Counted from the stretch's first letter, positions 11,648-23,482 are shown. The stretch: 64,000 nt of DNA from Areca catechu (GCA_021397845.1 CM038052.1:33528501-33592500); one strand, 5' to 3'. A program made the numbers and translations. The notes: generated by a model not told the origin, from the sequence alone.

Positions 11648-12028
11648 GTAAGTCACACTCTGGAATTATTATTTTCTGGAAACGGTTTAACTAGTTACAT
11701 GATCACTTTAGGAGGCACATGGAAGCCACAGGAACAGAAGTGTAATCCAACATTCCCATGAATTGTGCTCTCCCTGCATGTGATTATGGGCAATGGCATG
11801 ATTCAGTGGGTTGGTTCTCTTTTCCTTTTTAAAATTTTTTCCCTTGTTTTTTTTTGGTTGGAGGGGGGGGGATGGGGGAGGTGTAGGGTTTCTGTTGGAT
11901 GCCAACCCGAGTTCCCATGCAAGCCCATCTGCCTTCTGGTGCAATCTCATTAGATCAAGCTAAAACAGTTCCTTAACAACCAAGAACTTTCACATATTAT
12001 TTGTTAATACAAAACTCTTGGAAAACAG

Positions 12029-12085
12029 GTGAGACAATGCAGCCTGCAAGGACACATGTTGCAACTAAAACGGAGACCCAACTAG
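12029..12085 (+). CDS. QWRF-family gene, terminal exon (18 residues and TAG)
   Basis: Preceded by ggaaaacag. It encodes VRQCSLQGHMLQLKRRPN and a stop. The CSL..H..QLK pattern is the known C-terminal signature of QWRF proteins. The exon is too short to be called by length alone. Confidence 0.8.
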   Translation: MRQCSLQGHMLQLKRRPN

Positions 12086-12178
12086 ATGAAACTGTAGAGC
12101 TGATTGTGTTTCTGCCTTTGTGATCACTAACATCGCAGCTACCTCTTCTTTTTTCTAACTGGAGATTGTGCCAATAAT

Positions 12179-12184
12179 AATAAA
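12179..12184 (+). terminator. Possible polyadenylation signal of the QWRF-family gene
   Basis: AATAAA about 94 nt after the stop codon. The spacing is reasonable for a plant 3' UTR. Plant signals are loose, so this is only suggestive. Confidence 0.4.
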
Positions 12185-12185
12185 G

Positions 12186-14366
12186 CATGGTGGTTTGTTG
12201 GGTGCAAAGAGTGCTGTAAATCTGCTGTTGATCTCACCTACGGTGGTTGATTCATATTTTTGTATGCATATTACCACAGGAATGGCCTTTTTCCTTGGCA
12301 GGATATACATTAGCTGTACACACGATACTTTTCTCCTATGCTGATCAAAGGAAAGCTTTTGTATATATGTAATGCTCTCTCTTTCTTTTTCTTAGGAAGA
12401 AGAAATATCACCATTTTCTTTATCAAAATATCCTTTGTATCTTATTCATCCCTTGCTGTATGGGTTGTTCGTAGTCCGAAATGGTAAAATATGTGAACGT
12501 TTTTTGTGCTGCTTTGGTGATATTCGACCGTGGGCATTGCACTCCTTTGTCAAGAATGATACCTCTTTCCATCATGATATGAACGGCAAAATTAATCGAA
12601 AATCACGAAGGACCCATTCGTACCTGCTGCTGCGATGCTTCGGCTTAGGGTGACGGGGTCGCCTTTGGCTGCGACAGTACCCTTATTCAGGCCCCCACCA
12701 TTTCAATGATGCATGGCCATCCAGTGTATGTAAACATTTTTGGGTCGCTTGTTATGTGATGTAGGTCCTGTTTTGAGGTATTTTATTCTATCCTTTTAGT
12801 CACTGGATTGATAGGTGTGGCACAAATATATTGAGTTCACCATGAATTCTTTTGGAAGGCCAAATGCCAAGAGGCAACTACATTACCAGTCTTAACAGGA
12901 ATTTGTGCACTCGTAACGTCTCTTGCCACTTCCTCGATGTTTTGATCCTCTGGCTTAATGGTGAGACGGAAAAAGATGTTCCTTTGCCGCATAGTTGTTA
13001 GCCTGTCTATTATGCCTCTACGGCTATGATGCTAGGTTGACATTATGTGATTGTGCGACCATGCTACGTCTCTCTACATATTGTTGAGGGCGTCGAGTCT
13101 TTCCGATCTTTCTTATCAAAAAAAAAAAAAAGAAAAAAAAAAGAAAAAAAGGTCTTCACAATCTTTCCGTCGCTGAAGAGTTTATTCATAATTGGTTGCA
13201 ATCACATTATTGGATATTTAGGGGGGACAAAAGTTGCTAATATGAACATTTTAGACATGGCTTAGGTTAAATCTGCAATTGAATCAATGAAAGTAAGAAG
13301 CAGCCTAACCCTCTAGCCATGATCGAGCTGCTTTGGATAGATTTTGAGCTTTTCCATAGTTGATAGTAAGATCTTACAATATCTTGCAAATTACAACTAC
13401 AATAAAAAAATGCTTTATTTTTAAAAGTAATAGGTTACCAAAATCACGAGCGAGTACTGCATAAAAATTAACCATGTATGATTTAATATAAAATTAAAAT
13501 ATTAGTGAAATGTAATTATGAACGAATCCCGATTGGATTTTTAAAAAATTGAAGCCAGAATTGATCTGATCTTATTTTGAATCTGAAACAAATCAAGATC
13601 AAATCATTCTAGTTCTGGATTGATCCGAATCCATGTGCAACCCTAACCATAGGTATATATGTTTTAGGCATCTATTTTTTATATGTTCATGGTGCATGTA
13701 ATGAGCTTGTGAACTGAGATTAAGGGATTAAAAGGACCGTGTCAGCTGAATATGCATGATTAGCATCAGGAAACCAAATATCCTAAAAAAGTTTCCAGTG
13801 AAGCAGTAGTAGTCTCCGCAACATCGAATCGTATGATTGGCCGTTGGGAAGGCATCTAATTAGCAACCCTGCATGCATCTCGGAAAACATTTGTGATAGA
13901 TATGGAAAAAAATGTCAAATCCTATACCTTGATCAGCCGCGTGACATAGCCACATATTCTCTCAAACTGAAATTCTGAATCAAAGCACCTAATACTAAGA
14001 GCTAGCAATCTAAGCAAATTGCATTGCATTTCTTATTAGAAATCTAAAAGTTATTCACAATACACGCATCAGATATACCTAGTATTAGAAATGAAACCAT
14101 TACCATATCCTCAAGAAAAAGTTACAACTTAACCCTATTTAGTTAGATGTTTTGTGACTTTAAAATAGAAAAAGAATGATAATATGAGCTAATAGCTTAG
14201 TAAGAATTTTCTAAATATAAACATGAGTATAAAAGATGATATCAATTCTTTTATAGATATACTTGCTGAGAAAATTATAGTTCATATCTCAACCATCAAC
14301 AATCAAGCATGCATATAACCATCTCAACAACAATACTAATATGTTAACTAGCATTTAAAATATAAT
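12186..14366. other. Downstream non-coding sequence
   Basis: No gene recognised. A poly(A)-rich tract with scattered G lies at about 13120-13150. The final part (about 14000-14366) is the left flank of the gypsy insertion and continues at 30,393. Confidence 0.5.
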
Positions 14367-14958
14367 TGTTATACCCAATCGGCTTTCCTCCGAACCAGAT
14401 CGGAGCCGATGGCCCTTAAGATGGGTCGGACCAAAGGTCCGGCTGATCCACCGAAAGTCCGACCGACTCAGCAGGGATTCGACCGATCCACTTGAGATCC
14501 GACCGACCCACTAGAGGTCCGACCGATCCACTTCAGTCGGGCCTATGTCGGCCCAAGGCAGGCCGCTCCAAGGATGGCCTGGAGGCTCCAGAAGCTGAAG
14601 TGGGTCCATATCGGCGCCGTTACTCTGTAGGTCCCATGATCTGGTGCCACCTGGCCGCTACTAAGATTCCTCTAGGGATAGATTGGCCATTCCCAGCCTA
14701 GCCCCTAACAGATTCTGATAAAGTTCCATGCCTATATAAGGTAAAAGAGGGATTCCGAGCGGTAAGAGAGCTTTTCCTTCTTTACGAGCTATCTCCTTTG
14801 ATTCCTCCATTATGTTGCTCTAAGGCTCCCACTAACTTAGCCATCGGAGGGTCCCCCGCCGGAATACCACCGGCCCGTGGGACATTTTTGTAGGAACTGG
14901 AAAGATGCGCACTCCAGCCAAGTCGAGAGAACCCGATCCGGGAGATTCAGTGGCAACA
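14367..14958 (+). repeat. 5' LTR of gypsy element 1
   Basis: 592 bp, from TGTTATACCCAATCGG to GTGGCAACA. Near 14440-14530 it holds several imperfect copies of a ~25-bp CCGACCGATCCACT-type repeat. The TATATAAGG at about 14733-14741 is a likely TATA box for the element transcript. Confidence 0.9.
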
Positions 14959-14961
14959 GAT

Positions 14962-14977
14962 TGGCGCTAGAAGGAGG
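14962..14977 (+). promoter_or_regulatory. Primer binding site of gypsy element 1
   Basis: TGGCGCTAGAAGGAGG, three bases after the LTR end. It begins with TGG as expected for pairing with a tRNA 3' CCA end. I did not identify the tRNA. Confidence 0.65.
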
Positions 14978-15035
14978 GCCCGAACCTCTGTTTTGGTTTT
15001 CCTTCTCCAAAAGGAGGAATCCATCGCTAAGTAAA

Positions 15036-16630
15036 ATGATGGCGAAGGGAAGAGCTCAGAATACCTCCAACAGAAGAGGCCGCTCCCAGGTGAGCTCGGG
15101 AGAGCCTCTCAGGGAGAACGACACCGCCCAGCCTACCATCACCCTGGGATAACAGCAGTTCCAGACTCTTTTGAACCGCATCGACATTCTCGCCGCCACG
15201 ATTTAGAACCTTCAAGACGTGGCCAATGACAGACAGCAGCCACCTGCTGCATCCAGAACCAGTCATCCACCTGCTGCCAAAGGGAGTCGACAGCAAGAAG
15301 TCTCTCGACACCACTCGCACGCGACCCCGGAGCCCCGAAGGTCATAGAGGACTCATGCCGATGGGAAAAGAGTGAGGTCCGCCTCACACTCTTCCATAGA
15401 TTCGGTCTCCGACAACGACCAGCGATGCGATGAAGACCCGAGAGACTACACCAGCAAGCTCCTGCACATTGAGGAGCAAATTGCCGAACTCGTCGATCGA
15501 CAAAAAGGAGAAGAAGCACTGGTGTACGACTCCCACTCGCCATTTTCCGCCAGAATTATGGGAGAAACTATCCCCCGTCACTTCAAGATCACCCAGGTGG
15601 ATGCTTACGATAGCACCACCGACCCTCTGGACCATCTGGGCACTTACAAGGCCCACATGATGGTGCAGGGCACTCCGACGCCCTCCACCGCATCGCCTTC
15701 CCCGCAACACTTAAGAAGGTGGCTCAGATGTGGTTTTCTGCCATCGTACCAGGTACGATTCACTCCTCATATCTGGAAAAGTTATTTTTGTTCCATTTCA
15801 GGACCTGTAGCCGAATGCCGAGGAACACGGACTGCCTCTTCTTCATGCAGCAAAAGAAAGGAGAAACCCTTTAGGAATACACAGCCCGATTTAATTCGAC
15901 GACCATGGAGATCCCGGACCTCAACGAGCACGTGGCTATGTCGGCTTTCAAGAAAGTGCTGCGATCATCCAGGCTCATCTTCTCACTGGACAAAAGTTTC
16001 CGACATGTTACTCCGAACTACTGGTCTGGGTGCAAAAATATGTCATGGCAGAAGAACAAGCGATAAGCCGACGCCAGGCTGAAGGGAGGTCGGCTCCCAA
16101 GAGGAGGAGCGATAGGGCTCCCGAAGTCCGACCTCCCAGCGATGGCACCAACTCGGCCCGACATCGCAGCCCTGAGTCGAAGGACTTTTCCAGGAGGATC
16201 GAGACCTACACACCTCTCTCCCTCTCGAGAGAGAAAATCTTTATGGAGATAGAGAAGGAGACCTTCCTACAGAGGCCTCGCCCGATGAGGAGCCCTACCA
16301 CATTAAGGAACAAGGACAAGTCTGCCGGTTTCACATCATGACCACGGGACACACACAGAATGTCTCCAGTTGAAGGATGCGATCGAAGACCTGATCAGCC
16401 AGGAGTATCTGCACAAGTACGTCCAACCCCAGAGGAGTCGGGCTGAAACTTCCACTGCCAGAAACCCCCCGGAGGAAACGGAGCTGCCTAACCAACGCCC
16501 CACCGATGGAAATGTTGGCATGCTCCACCACCGGTTCGACTGGAGGGATGAAGAAGGTCAGGACATCTTGAAGAGGCCCCGGAGTTCTAATGTAATTAGT
16601 TTCTCCGACGAAGACCTCCTAGAAGCCTAG
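15036..16630 (+). pseudogene. gag of gypsy element 1, disrupted
   Basis: The frame opens at 15036 (MMAKGRAQ...) and stops at TAA near 15150. It then continues in shifted frames through a recognisable gypsy capsid: PRHFKITQVDAYDSTTDPLDHL at 15550-15640, then YKAHMMVQG, and after a frameshift near 15670 the RIAFPATLKKVAQMWF region. A CRFH...HGHT...C-like knuckle lies near 16325-16370, followed by LKDAIEDLISQEYL. At least three frame changes separate these pieces. Confidence 0.8.
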
Positions 16631-16639
16631 GTCTCTGGG

Positions 16640-17270
16640 AATGATCCTGTTGTTGTGTCGGCAGTAATTGCCAATTATGATGTAAAAAGAATCCTCATTG
16701 ATAATGGAAGCTCCATTGAAGTTTTGCTGTATGATGTCTTTGTCAGAATGAATCTGCCTAGAACTATACTGCAAGAATCTCGAACACCATTGACCGGGTT
16801 CGGGAAGAACTCTATCGGCGTAGAAGGAGAAATAACTTAGCCCGTGACCATCGGATCAGAGCCTTATCAAAAGACCCTCCCTATCAATTTTGTGGTCGTC
16901 CGCACGATATCAGCTTACAACGCCATATTGAGATGACAAGCCCTTAACAAATTCCAAGCCATTGTGTCAACCTACCACTTGCTGACAAAATTTCTGACTC
17001 GGAATGGGGTCGGAGTGATGAGAGGGGATCGTAGGATGGCCAGGCAGTGTTTGACCATTCAGGACAGGCAATCGGAAGATCGTCCATCTTGGAACAACTT
17101 GATCCCAGGGCCGAAACCGACTGCTATGGACAACCGATCGAGAGGATCCTATTCGTACCCCTCCGGGAGGACGATCCCACTAGGGTCCTGTAGATCGGAA
17201 GCACGCTCAGTAAAGAGGCCAAATCGGAGCTAATCAGCTTTTTACATGACAATGCCGACGTCTTCGCCTG
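16640..17270 (+). pseudogene. Aspartic protease of gypsy element 1
   Basis: Reads VKRILIDNGSSIEVLLYDVF at about 16682-16741. Intact Tat proteases have D-S-G-S here; this copy has D-N-G-S. It continues LTGFGKNSIGVEGEIT, then a TAG, then VVRTISAYNAILR. The start of the RT linker follows, broken by frameshifts near 17020 and 17220. Confidence 0.8.
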
Positions 17271-18005
17271 ATCGACGTCAGACATGCCAGGTATCCCGTC
17301 GGAAGTCATAACCCATCGACTTAAGGTGGACCCCACCTACAAGCCTGTCTAACAAAAGAAGAGGAACTTCGCCCCGAGAGATAAAGGGCAGTTGATGAGG
17401 AGGTCAAGAAGCTCCTCGAAGCAGGCTTCATCAAAGAAGCCCACTACCCTAACTGGCTGGCAAATGTCGTGATGGTGAGGAAGCCCAACAGGAAGTGGAA
17501 GATATGTGTGGACTACACTGATCTCAATAAGGCCTGCCCGAAGGATAGCTTCTCCTTACCAAAGATCGACCAGCGATGGACGCCACTACCGGTCATCACC
17601 TTCTGAGCTTCATGGATGCCTTTTCCGGGTACAACCAGATCAGTATGGACCCGGAAGACGAGGAGAAGATAGCCTTCGTCACTGACAAAGGGCTGTACTG
17701 CTATAGGATGATACCCTTCGGCCTAAAAAATGCCGGAGCCACTTTTCAAAGGCTGATCAACAAGGTCTTCAAGGGGCAACTTGGAAGAAACATGGAGGCG
17801 TATGTTGACGACATGATAGTCAAGAGTCTCTGAAAAGTCGACCACATCAAGGATTTGAAAGAGTCTTCGATGCCTCGAGATGCCACCGGATGAAGTTGAA
17901 CTCCGCCAAGTATACCTTCGGGGTGACCTCGGGAAAATTCCTCGGCTTTTTGGTCACCCAATGAGGAATTGAGGTCAACCCTGATAAAATCAAGGCCGTC
18001 ATCGA
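17270..18005 (+). pseudogene. Reverse transcriptase of gypsy element 1
   Basis: It begins VRKPNRKWKICVDYTDLNKA near 17475 and, after a frameshift near 17570, gives LLSFMDAFSGYNQI, then MIPFGLKNAGATFQRL. The catalytic YVDD is at 17801-17812. A stop follows at IVKSL*. The catalytic Asp pair is intact, but the frame is not. Confidence 0.9.
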
Positions 18006-18006
18006 C

Positions 18007-19110
18007 ATGGGGCATCCAACCAGCAAAAAACAAGTGCAAGAACTGGCAGGTCGGATAGCCTCTCTCAGCCGCTTTATTTCTAGATCGACCAAAAAAAGTC
18101 TCCCTTTCTTTAAAACTCTGTGGTGGTCGGACCGCTTCCAGTGGACCCACGAATGTCAGTCAACCTTCGAAGCACTGAAGGTATATCTGGAGATGCCTCC
18201 CTTACTCGCTAAGCCCGTGGAGGGAGAGCCCCTGTATCTGTATCTGTCGGCATCAGATGAGGCAATAAGCTCCGTCCTCGTCCGGATAGGAGAGAACAAC
18301 TAGCAAAAGCTGGTCTACTACATCAGCAAGGTACTCCACGACACCGAAATAAGGTATCCCAAGATGCAAAAGCTTGTCTACTCCTTGGTTATGGCAGCCA
18401 AGCGACTGTGGCCCTACTTTCAGGCATATCCAATCATCGTCCTAACTGATCAACCTCTCAAGATGATCCTCAAAAGTCCCGATATCTCGGGGCGACTTGC
18501 CAAGTGGGCCGTCAAGCTTGGCAAATTCGACATCTCTTTCCGGCCTCGATCGGTTATGAAGGCTCAGGTCATAACAGAGTGTACCTGGAGACAGGAGACA
18601 TCTCTGCAAACGGTCGACTCACCCGAGAATGATATTGCTGGAGAGTCAGACCCTGCCTGGACACTCCATATGAACGGGGCATCTAATCTTGCTAGTTGCG
18701 AAGCAGGCTTGATCGTGGCTGACCCTAACGGACAGAGCCTAGAATATACCCTGCATTTTGCATTCCAAGTATCAAATAACCAGGCGAAATATAAAGCCCT
18801 CCTCGCGGGACTGAGGTTAGCCGATGAGCTAGGCATCGGTCGGATCAGAGCCTTCTTTGTTTCCCAACTGGTGGTAAACCAGGTGAGGGGCAAATTCGAG
18901 GCGAGGGATCCAACCCTAGCCAATTACTTGAGTAAGGTACAGAGCCTCGTGACTCGACTTAAATCTTTCAAGATACTCCATATACCTCGAGCGCAAAATT
19001 CTTGGGCGGATGCCTTGTCACGGCTGGCCACTGCCATCAGTAACCTCTCCAACTGGACCTTCGTGGAGCACCTACAAAGCCCAAGCATTGCTAAAGAGAC
19101 ATCAGGAATC
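18007..19110 (+). pseudogene. Two tandem RNase H domains of gypsy element 1
   Basis: The first (about 18160-18560) reads YLYLSASDEAISSVL, a stop at 18301, then KLVYYISKVL and LTDQPLKMIL. The second (about 18650-19040) lies in a 282-residue open frame starting at 18364 and reads WTLHMNGASN, GLIVADPNG, NNQAKYKALLAGLRLA, then IPRAQNSWADALSRLA. The usual D-G-A-S and D-S-Q catalytic positions are changed here to N-G-A-S and V-S-Q. Two RNase H domains in series are characteristic of Tat elements. Confidence 0.85.
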
Positions 19111-19114
19111 TATC

Positions 19115-20350
19115 AAGTGGAGCGAGAAGCCTCTTGGATAGACCCCATCCTTGCATTCCTCAGCGAAGGAACCTTGCCAGAAGATAAGACCAAAGCCAAA
19201 CGTGTGCGCTAGACTGCCTCGAAGTACATCGTCCTCATCAGAATTCTCTACAAATGGTCATTCACGCAACCACTACTGAAGTGCCTAGGGCCGTCGGACA
19301 CCGATTACGCACTCAGAGAAGTGCACGAAGGCATATGCGACGACCACCTGGGAGGTAGATCCGTGGCCTACAAGATTATCCGGCAGGGCTATTACTGGCC
19401 AACCATTCAGAAGGATGCTTCGAACTTTGTTAAAAATGCGATGCATACCAAAGGTATTCCAATATTCAAAGACGATCAGCTAGTCAGCTAACCCTACTGA
19501 CCACCCTTGGCCATTCGTGCAATGGAGAATGGACATCCTCAAGCCATTCCCCCTAGTGTCCGGACAATGGAAGATCTTGATCGTAGCCATCGACTACTTC
19601 ACCAAGTGGGTGGAAGCTGAGCCGCTGGCACAGATCACCGAAGCCAAGATGGAGAACTTCGTCCGGAACTGCATCATCTTTCAGTTCGGCATACCGCTAG
19701 CAATCATCACTGACAATGGAAGACAGTACGACAACCCGAAGATTTGGATTTCTGCCAGCAGTATCATATCCCCCATCGGTTAACTTCAATCGAGCACCTC
19801 CAACCCAACGGGGAGGCCGAAGTCACCAATTGGATGATCCTACATGGGTTGAAGACCCGACTGAACGACGTCAAGGGACTCTGAGTGGAAGAACTTCATT
19901 CGATGCTCGGGCCTATCGAACTACTTCCCGGATGGCGAACGAAGAGACTCCATTCAATCTCACCTATGGGAGTGAGGCGGTTATACCGGTGGAAGTCTCC
20001 TTACAGTCCTTCCGGATTGATCATTTCGCTGAACCAGCCAATTTTGAGTAGAGAAGGGCCAACCTTAACTTACTCAAGGAGACCCGACTCCAAGCGGACC
20101 TGAGGATGGTGACCTATCATCAAAGGATGGCCAGATATTACAATTCTTGAGTCAAGGCCCGAAACTTCCGAGTCGGAGACTTGGTCCTGCGAAGATCAGG
20201 GATATCCAAGCCAACTGAATAAGGAAAGCTCTCTCCCAACTGGAAAGGCCCCTAGCGGGAGTCGAAGTGATCTGGGCCGGAACTTACCGACTCGAGCATC
20301 TAGACGGACGGCAGGTGGCACATCCTTGGAATGTAGATAACCTCCACTAA
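19115..20350 (+). pseudogene. Integrase of gypsy element 1
   Basis: The zinc-binding region contains GYYWPTIQKDA near 19390. The core includes VQWRMDILKPFP, VAIDYFTKWVEAEPLA and GIPLAIITDNGRQYDN (19515-19740). The third catalytic region (compare H.QTNGQ.EVTN) is read across a frameshift near 19790-19830. The C-terminus includes NLTYGSEAVIPVE and ends near an HPWNVDNLH segment at about 20320-20350. Confidence 0.85.
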
Positions 20351-20384
20351 TATTATCAATAAAGATAACAATTTACACTACAAA

Positions 20385-20920
20385 CAAGTCTGATTCCGAT
20401 TGACAAAGGCTATAGGGCAACCCACTCAAAGTCCGATTCCGATCGGCAAAGGCTCTAGTGCAGCCCACTCAAAGTCCGACCTCGCTCGGCAAGGCTCTAG
20501 GGCAGCCCACTCGAAGTCCGATCCTTATCGGTAAGGCTCTAGGGCAGCCCCTCAAGTCCGATTCCGATCGGCAAAGGCTCTAGTGCAGCCCACTCAAAGT
20601 TCGATTCCGATCGGTAAAGGCTCTAGTGTAGCCCACTCAAGTCCGATTTCGATCGACAAAAGCTCTAAGGCAGCCCACTCAAAGCCCGATCCCTATCGAC
20701 AAGGCTCTAGTGTAGCCCACTCAAGTCCGATTTCGATCGGCAAAGGCTCTAGTGTAGCCCACTCAAGTCCGATTTCGATCGGAAAGGCTCTAGGGCAGCC
20801 CACTTAAAGTCTGATCCCTATCGGTAAGGCTTTAGTGCAACCCACTCAGAGTCCGATCTCGATCGGCAAGGCTCTAGCATAGCCCTTCAGAATCTGACCT
20901 CGATCGGAAAGTACTTTGTG
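20385..20920 (+). repeat. ~43-bp tandem array in the 3' untranslated part of gypsy element 1
   Basis: About 12 imperfect copies of a ~43-bp unit based on AGTCCGATTCCGATCGGCAA followed by AGGCTCTAGTGCAGCCCACTC. The core CCGAT..CGATCGG is partly palindromic. The array sits between the end of pol and the end of the antisense gene. Tat elements are known for variable tandem arrays at this spot. Confidence 0.9.
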
Positions 20921-21877
20921 GGAACCTTAAACACTTGAAGGATTTTCCTATAAATGACTAGTTCAAAGGTTCGTTAGAAATATTTCTAAAAGGATGAGTT
21001 TAGGCTAAACCAACCTCTCGACACTTAGAAATATTTCTAAAAGAGATGAGTTCGGACTAAGCGATCGTTCCAATTCAGAAAAATAAACGTCGAAGACATA
21101 TACCAAAAGAAGTCATTTCATTCATTGATAAAAAGTTCTTGTACAAGAGTGGGCAGACTTTTACAATCAGTCTTAAGTCTTGCCCTGTGGGTACAAGGGG
21201 GGACTGGTTGAAGGAGTTTCGACTTCAGCCTGCCTGCACTGCATTCGAAGTCCCGACCGATGCCCGTCGGCCCATGTCGGTAGCAGCTTGGGCATCGACC
21301 CCGGTGTTGGTCGGCCCCCCTTCTTCTTTCGTCGGCTGCCTCAACTATATGGCAGATAAGTCGAGCTCCGGAAAGGCTTCGACTATCTTCTTCTTCAGGC
21401 AGTCGTCGAAGCCATACTCATAGCTCGCCGCTCCGGCCTCCTCCATCTCATCGTTGAAGCTGGCGGAAGCCTTGTATTCTGCCACAGCATCGTGGACCTG
21501 CTCCTCCGTCAGCTCCTTCACCTCTCTCAGCTGGGTCAGGTACTTTGCCGACACTGCTTGGTGGGCACGCCACTCCTCTCGAAGTCAGCAGATCGCTCCT
21601 CCTCCTCGCTCAGCCGACGAACCAAGGAGGTAATTTTCGCCTTCTTCTTCTTCAACTTGGCCTCCCGTTCGGCCAGCTGAATCTACAGGTCTTCTGCCTA
21701 CTTCTTCAAGGACTCGGCTTCGGCCAGACTGGCCAATAGCCTCTCCTCCATGACCTTCTGCGATGCCTCTGCCACCGCTCTGGCTATCTCCAACCCCTCG
21801 GCCTTCTTAGTCGAGGCCTCTGTCATGTGAACCATCTCGTCGAGGCCCTTGTCCATCAACGAGACGTCATGAAGAAG

Positions 21878-21961
21878 CTGCAAACAAAAAGTGTTAGTCA
21901 CACACAAGGAAAGAGGAAAAGAGGAAAGAAGAGGAAAGAAGATGAAGGGATAATAAGTTAC
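21878..21961 (-). other. Intron 2 of the antisense gene, 84 bp
   Basis: Minus strand: GATGAAG|GTAACT ... TGTTTGCAG|CTTCTTC, with a strong polypyrimidine tract. Removing it keeps the frame open from LNLMK into LLHDVSLMDKG. Confidence 0.8.
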
Positions 21962-22466
21962 CTTCATCAGGTTGAGGTAGGCGCCTCTCGCCATCTCGTT
22001 CAGCTTGCACCGATTGGACTCCTCCCAGTCAGCCTCAATGATAGACCCTTTAAGCAAATCCCTGGCCTGCTTGGGGTTGTGAAGAGTGTGCCAGCGTTAG
22101 AAGGTGTCATAGTTGACCTCATCGACGTTCGCTCCTCCAACTGCACCTTTTCCCTTGTCCGCGGGACGAACTGCCTCTGTCGGCTTAGCTAATGGTGAGG
22201 CTGTCCCCACTTCGGTCGGCTCAGAGAGAATTTGCTCCGATCAGGCAACCAACTCCTCGATAGTGGGCAGAGGTCCTGATGCCTTCGCCGCCAACCGCTC
22301 TGATAAGGGTACATTGTCCTCGTCGGATTCTGATGCCACTACGATTGTGGGCCATTCCTCCGCCCGCTACTTCTTTGGCTTGTCTGCGGTCAGCTCCGTG
22401 GATTGGGCGGCCCTTTTCTTTGCCACCGCTTTGCTATCCTTGCTCTATCGGGCTTCATCTTCTCTC

Positions 22467-22555
22467 CTATTGCAAGGGCAAAACCGAAGTAAGTAAAGAA
22501 GAAAATAAAGCCTATGGAATGAAAAAGGGACCGATGGCAATAGCTTTTACCCTAC
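22467..22555 (-). other. Intron 1 of the antisense gene, 89 bp
   Basis: Minus strand: CTAG|GTAGGG ... GCAATAG|GAGAG. Its pyrimidine-rich content and short length suit a plant intron. Skipping it joins two segments that both read as family-like protein. Confidence 0.7.
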
Positions 22556-23482
22556 CTAGGTATTTGTGGTGGCTGACTCCGGCCAAGTGGAGGCTATCCT
22601 CCCGAAGCAACTCCACCACCATTGTGATGCCGACCACCTCCATCTCATTGAAGTCCGCTTGGTCAGCCATCAGCACCACCCTCCCTTCATTAGCCTTCAG
22701 CTTTGGTTCCCCCCATGACAGGTCAAAACCCCAAGGCCGAAGGCTGTGCATGAAGAAGAACTTGGATTTCCATTTGTGGATGACCGATGGAAGAACTCTG
22801 AGTATCTTTCGCCCGGGACGGGGGCTAAGCACCCACCACTCTTTGCTCCTAAAGTCTTTCTTCAGAACAAAGAAGGTGGTAAAGAGGGAGGTCCTAGGCT
22901 CTGCTCCAACTCTCTGGCATAGACCATGAAGTAGCTGATGGCCCGAATGCTATTTGGGGTCAGCTGCGCAAGGGTAATTCCATAAAGGTTGAAGACCTCG
23001 ATGAAAATGTCATATAAGGAGAACCTAAGGCCAGCCTTTAGGTGATCCTCGTATACGGGGAGGGCTCCAAGGCTCAGTGGCCCGGTCACCCTCCCTTTCC
23101 GGTCTGAGACAGTGAGGTGCAGGGTGGAGGGAATGTTGTACCTAACCCTAAGGGCCTCTACCTGATCTCGCATCAAATCAGACCGGCCCTGATTAGGCCA
23201 TAGCTCCTTCTCCCTACGGTTGGAGCTCCAGCTACCGGAGGCCATTACTATGAGGCTTGAAGGGACGGAGGACTAACCTGAAGAATGGTTTCCTAAGAGG
23301 ACGGAGACGGTAGAATGTGGTGCTTTCTTTCCAAGTGCGGATGCAGCAAAAAACTCCACCCAGAGTCTAACGCCTCCTTTTTATAGCCCCTGGGTGAACC
23401 GGTTCTCACCGTCCCTTGAGTGCCGCGACCCAGGCATCAGGCGATATGACTCCCATGCAACGGAAGCCGATGCGACGGAAAG

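Larger units (their letters stand above)
8994..12085 (+). pseudogene. QWRF motif-containing (AUGMIN subunit 8-like) gene, last four exons, with a frameshift
   Basis: Four exons with canonical AG/GT borders sit at 8994-9110, 9202-9290, 11540-11647 and 12029-12085, ending in TAG. Conceptually they encode the conserved C-terminus of the plant QWRF/AUGMIN8 family: MTYLEEWSLLDRDHS, then ALKASTLRLPIVGGAK, then ADIQEVKDAV, MQAMGSSICSLLSK, VSELAKMAAQEQALLDQ, and the family-like end CSLQGHMLQLKRRPN. Family members are microtubule-associated proteins, and AUG8 is the microtubule-binding augmin subunit. Exon 2 is 89 nt instead of the 90 needed: one T is missing near 9229-9232, which shifts the frame to an immediate TGA. 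The upstream exons with the QWRF motif were not found, so the locus is 5'-incomplete in this window. It may be a pseudogene, or a real gene with a sequence error. Recognition of the family is firm; functionality is doubtful. Confidence 0.85.
21345..23245 (-). pseudogene. Antisense gene of gypsy element 1 (Transposase_28-like, three exons)
   Basis: It lies on the minus strand, opposite to pol. Exon 1 (23245-22556) starts MASGSWSSNRREKELW and contains ALPVYEDHLKAGLRF, then LYDIFIEVFNLYGITLAQLTPNSIR, the profile of the plant 'putative gypsy type transposon' domain (Pfam Transposase_28). One frameshift lies near 22890. Intron 1 is 22555-22467 and intron 2 is 21961-21878, both GT-AG. Exon 2 is acidic and Lys-rich. 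Exon 3 is a long Glu/Lys/Ala coiled coil ending YEYGFDDCLKKKIVEAFPEL and a stop at 21345. A few in-frame stops exist. Tat-lineage elements such as Grande and Retand are known to carry antisense ORFs; their function is unknown. Confidence 0.75.

Noticed and set aside
13490..13650. Possible hAT-like end (ATGTGCAACCCTAA)
   Set aside because: No matching opposite end or 8-bp duplication was found.
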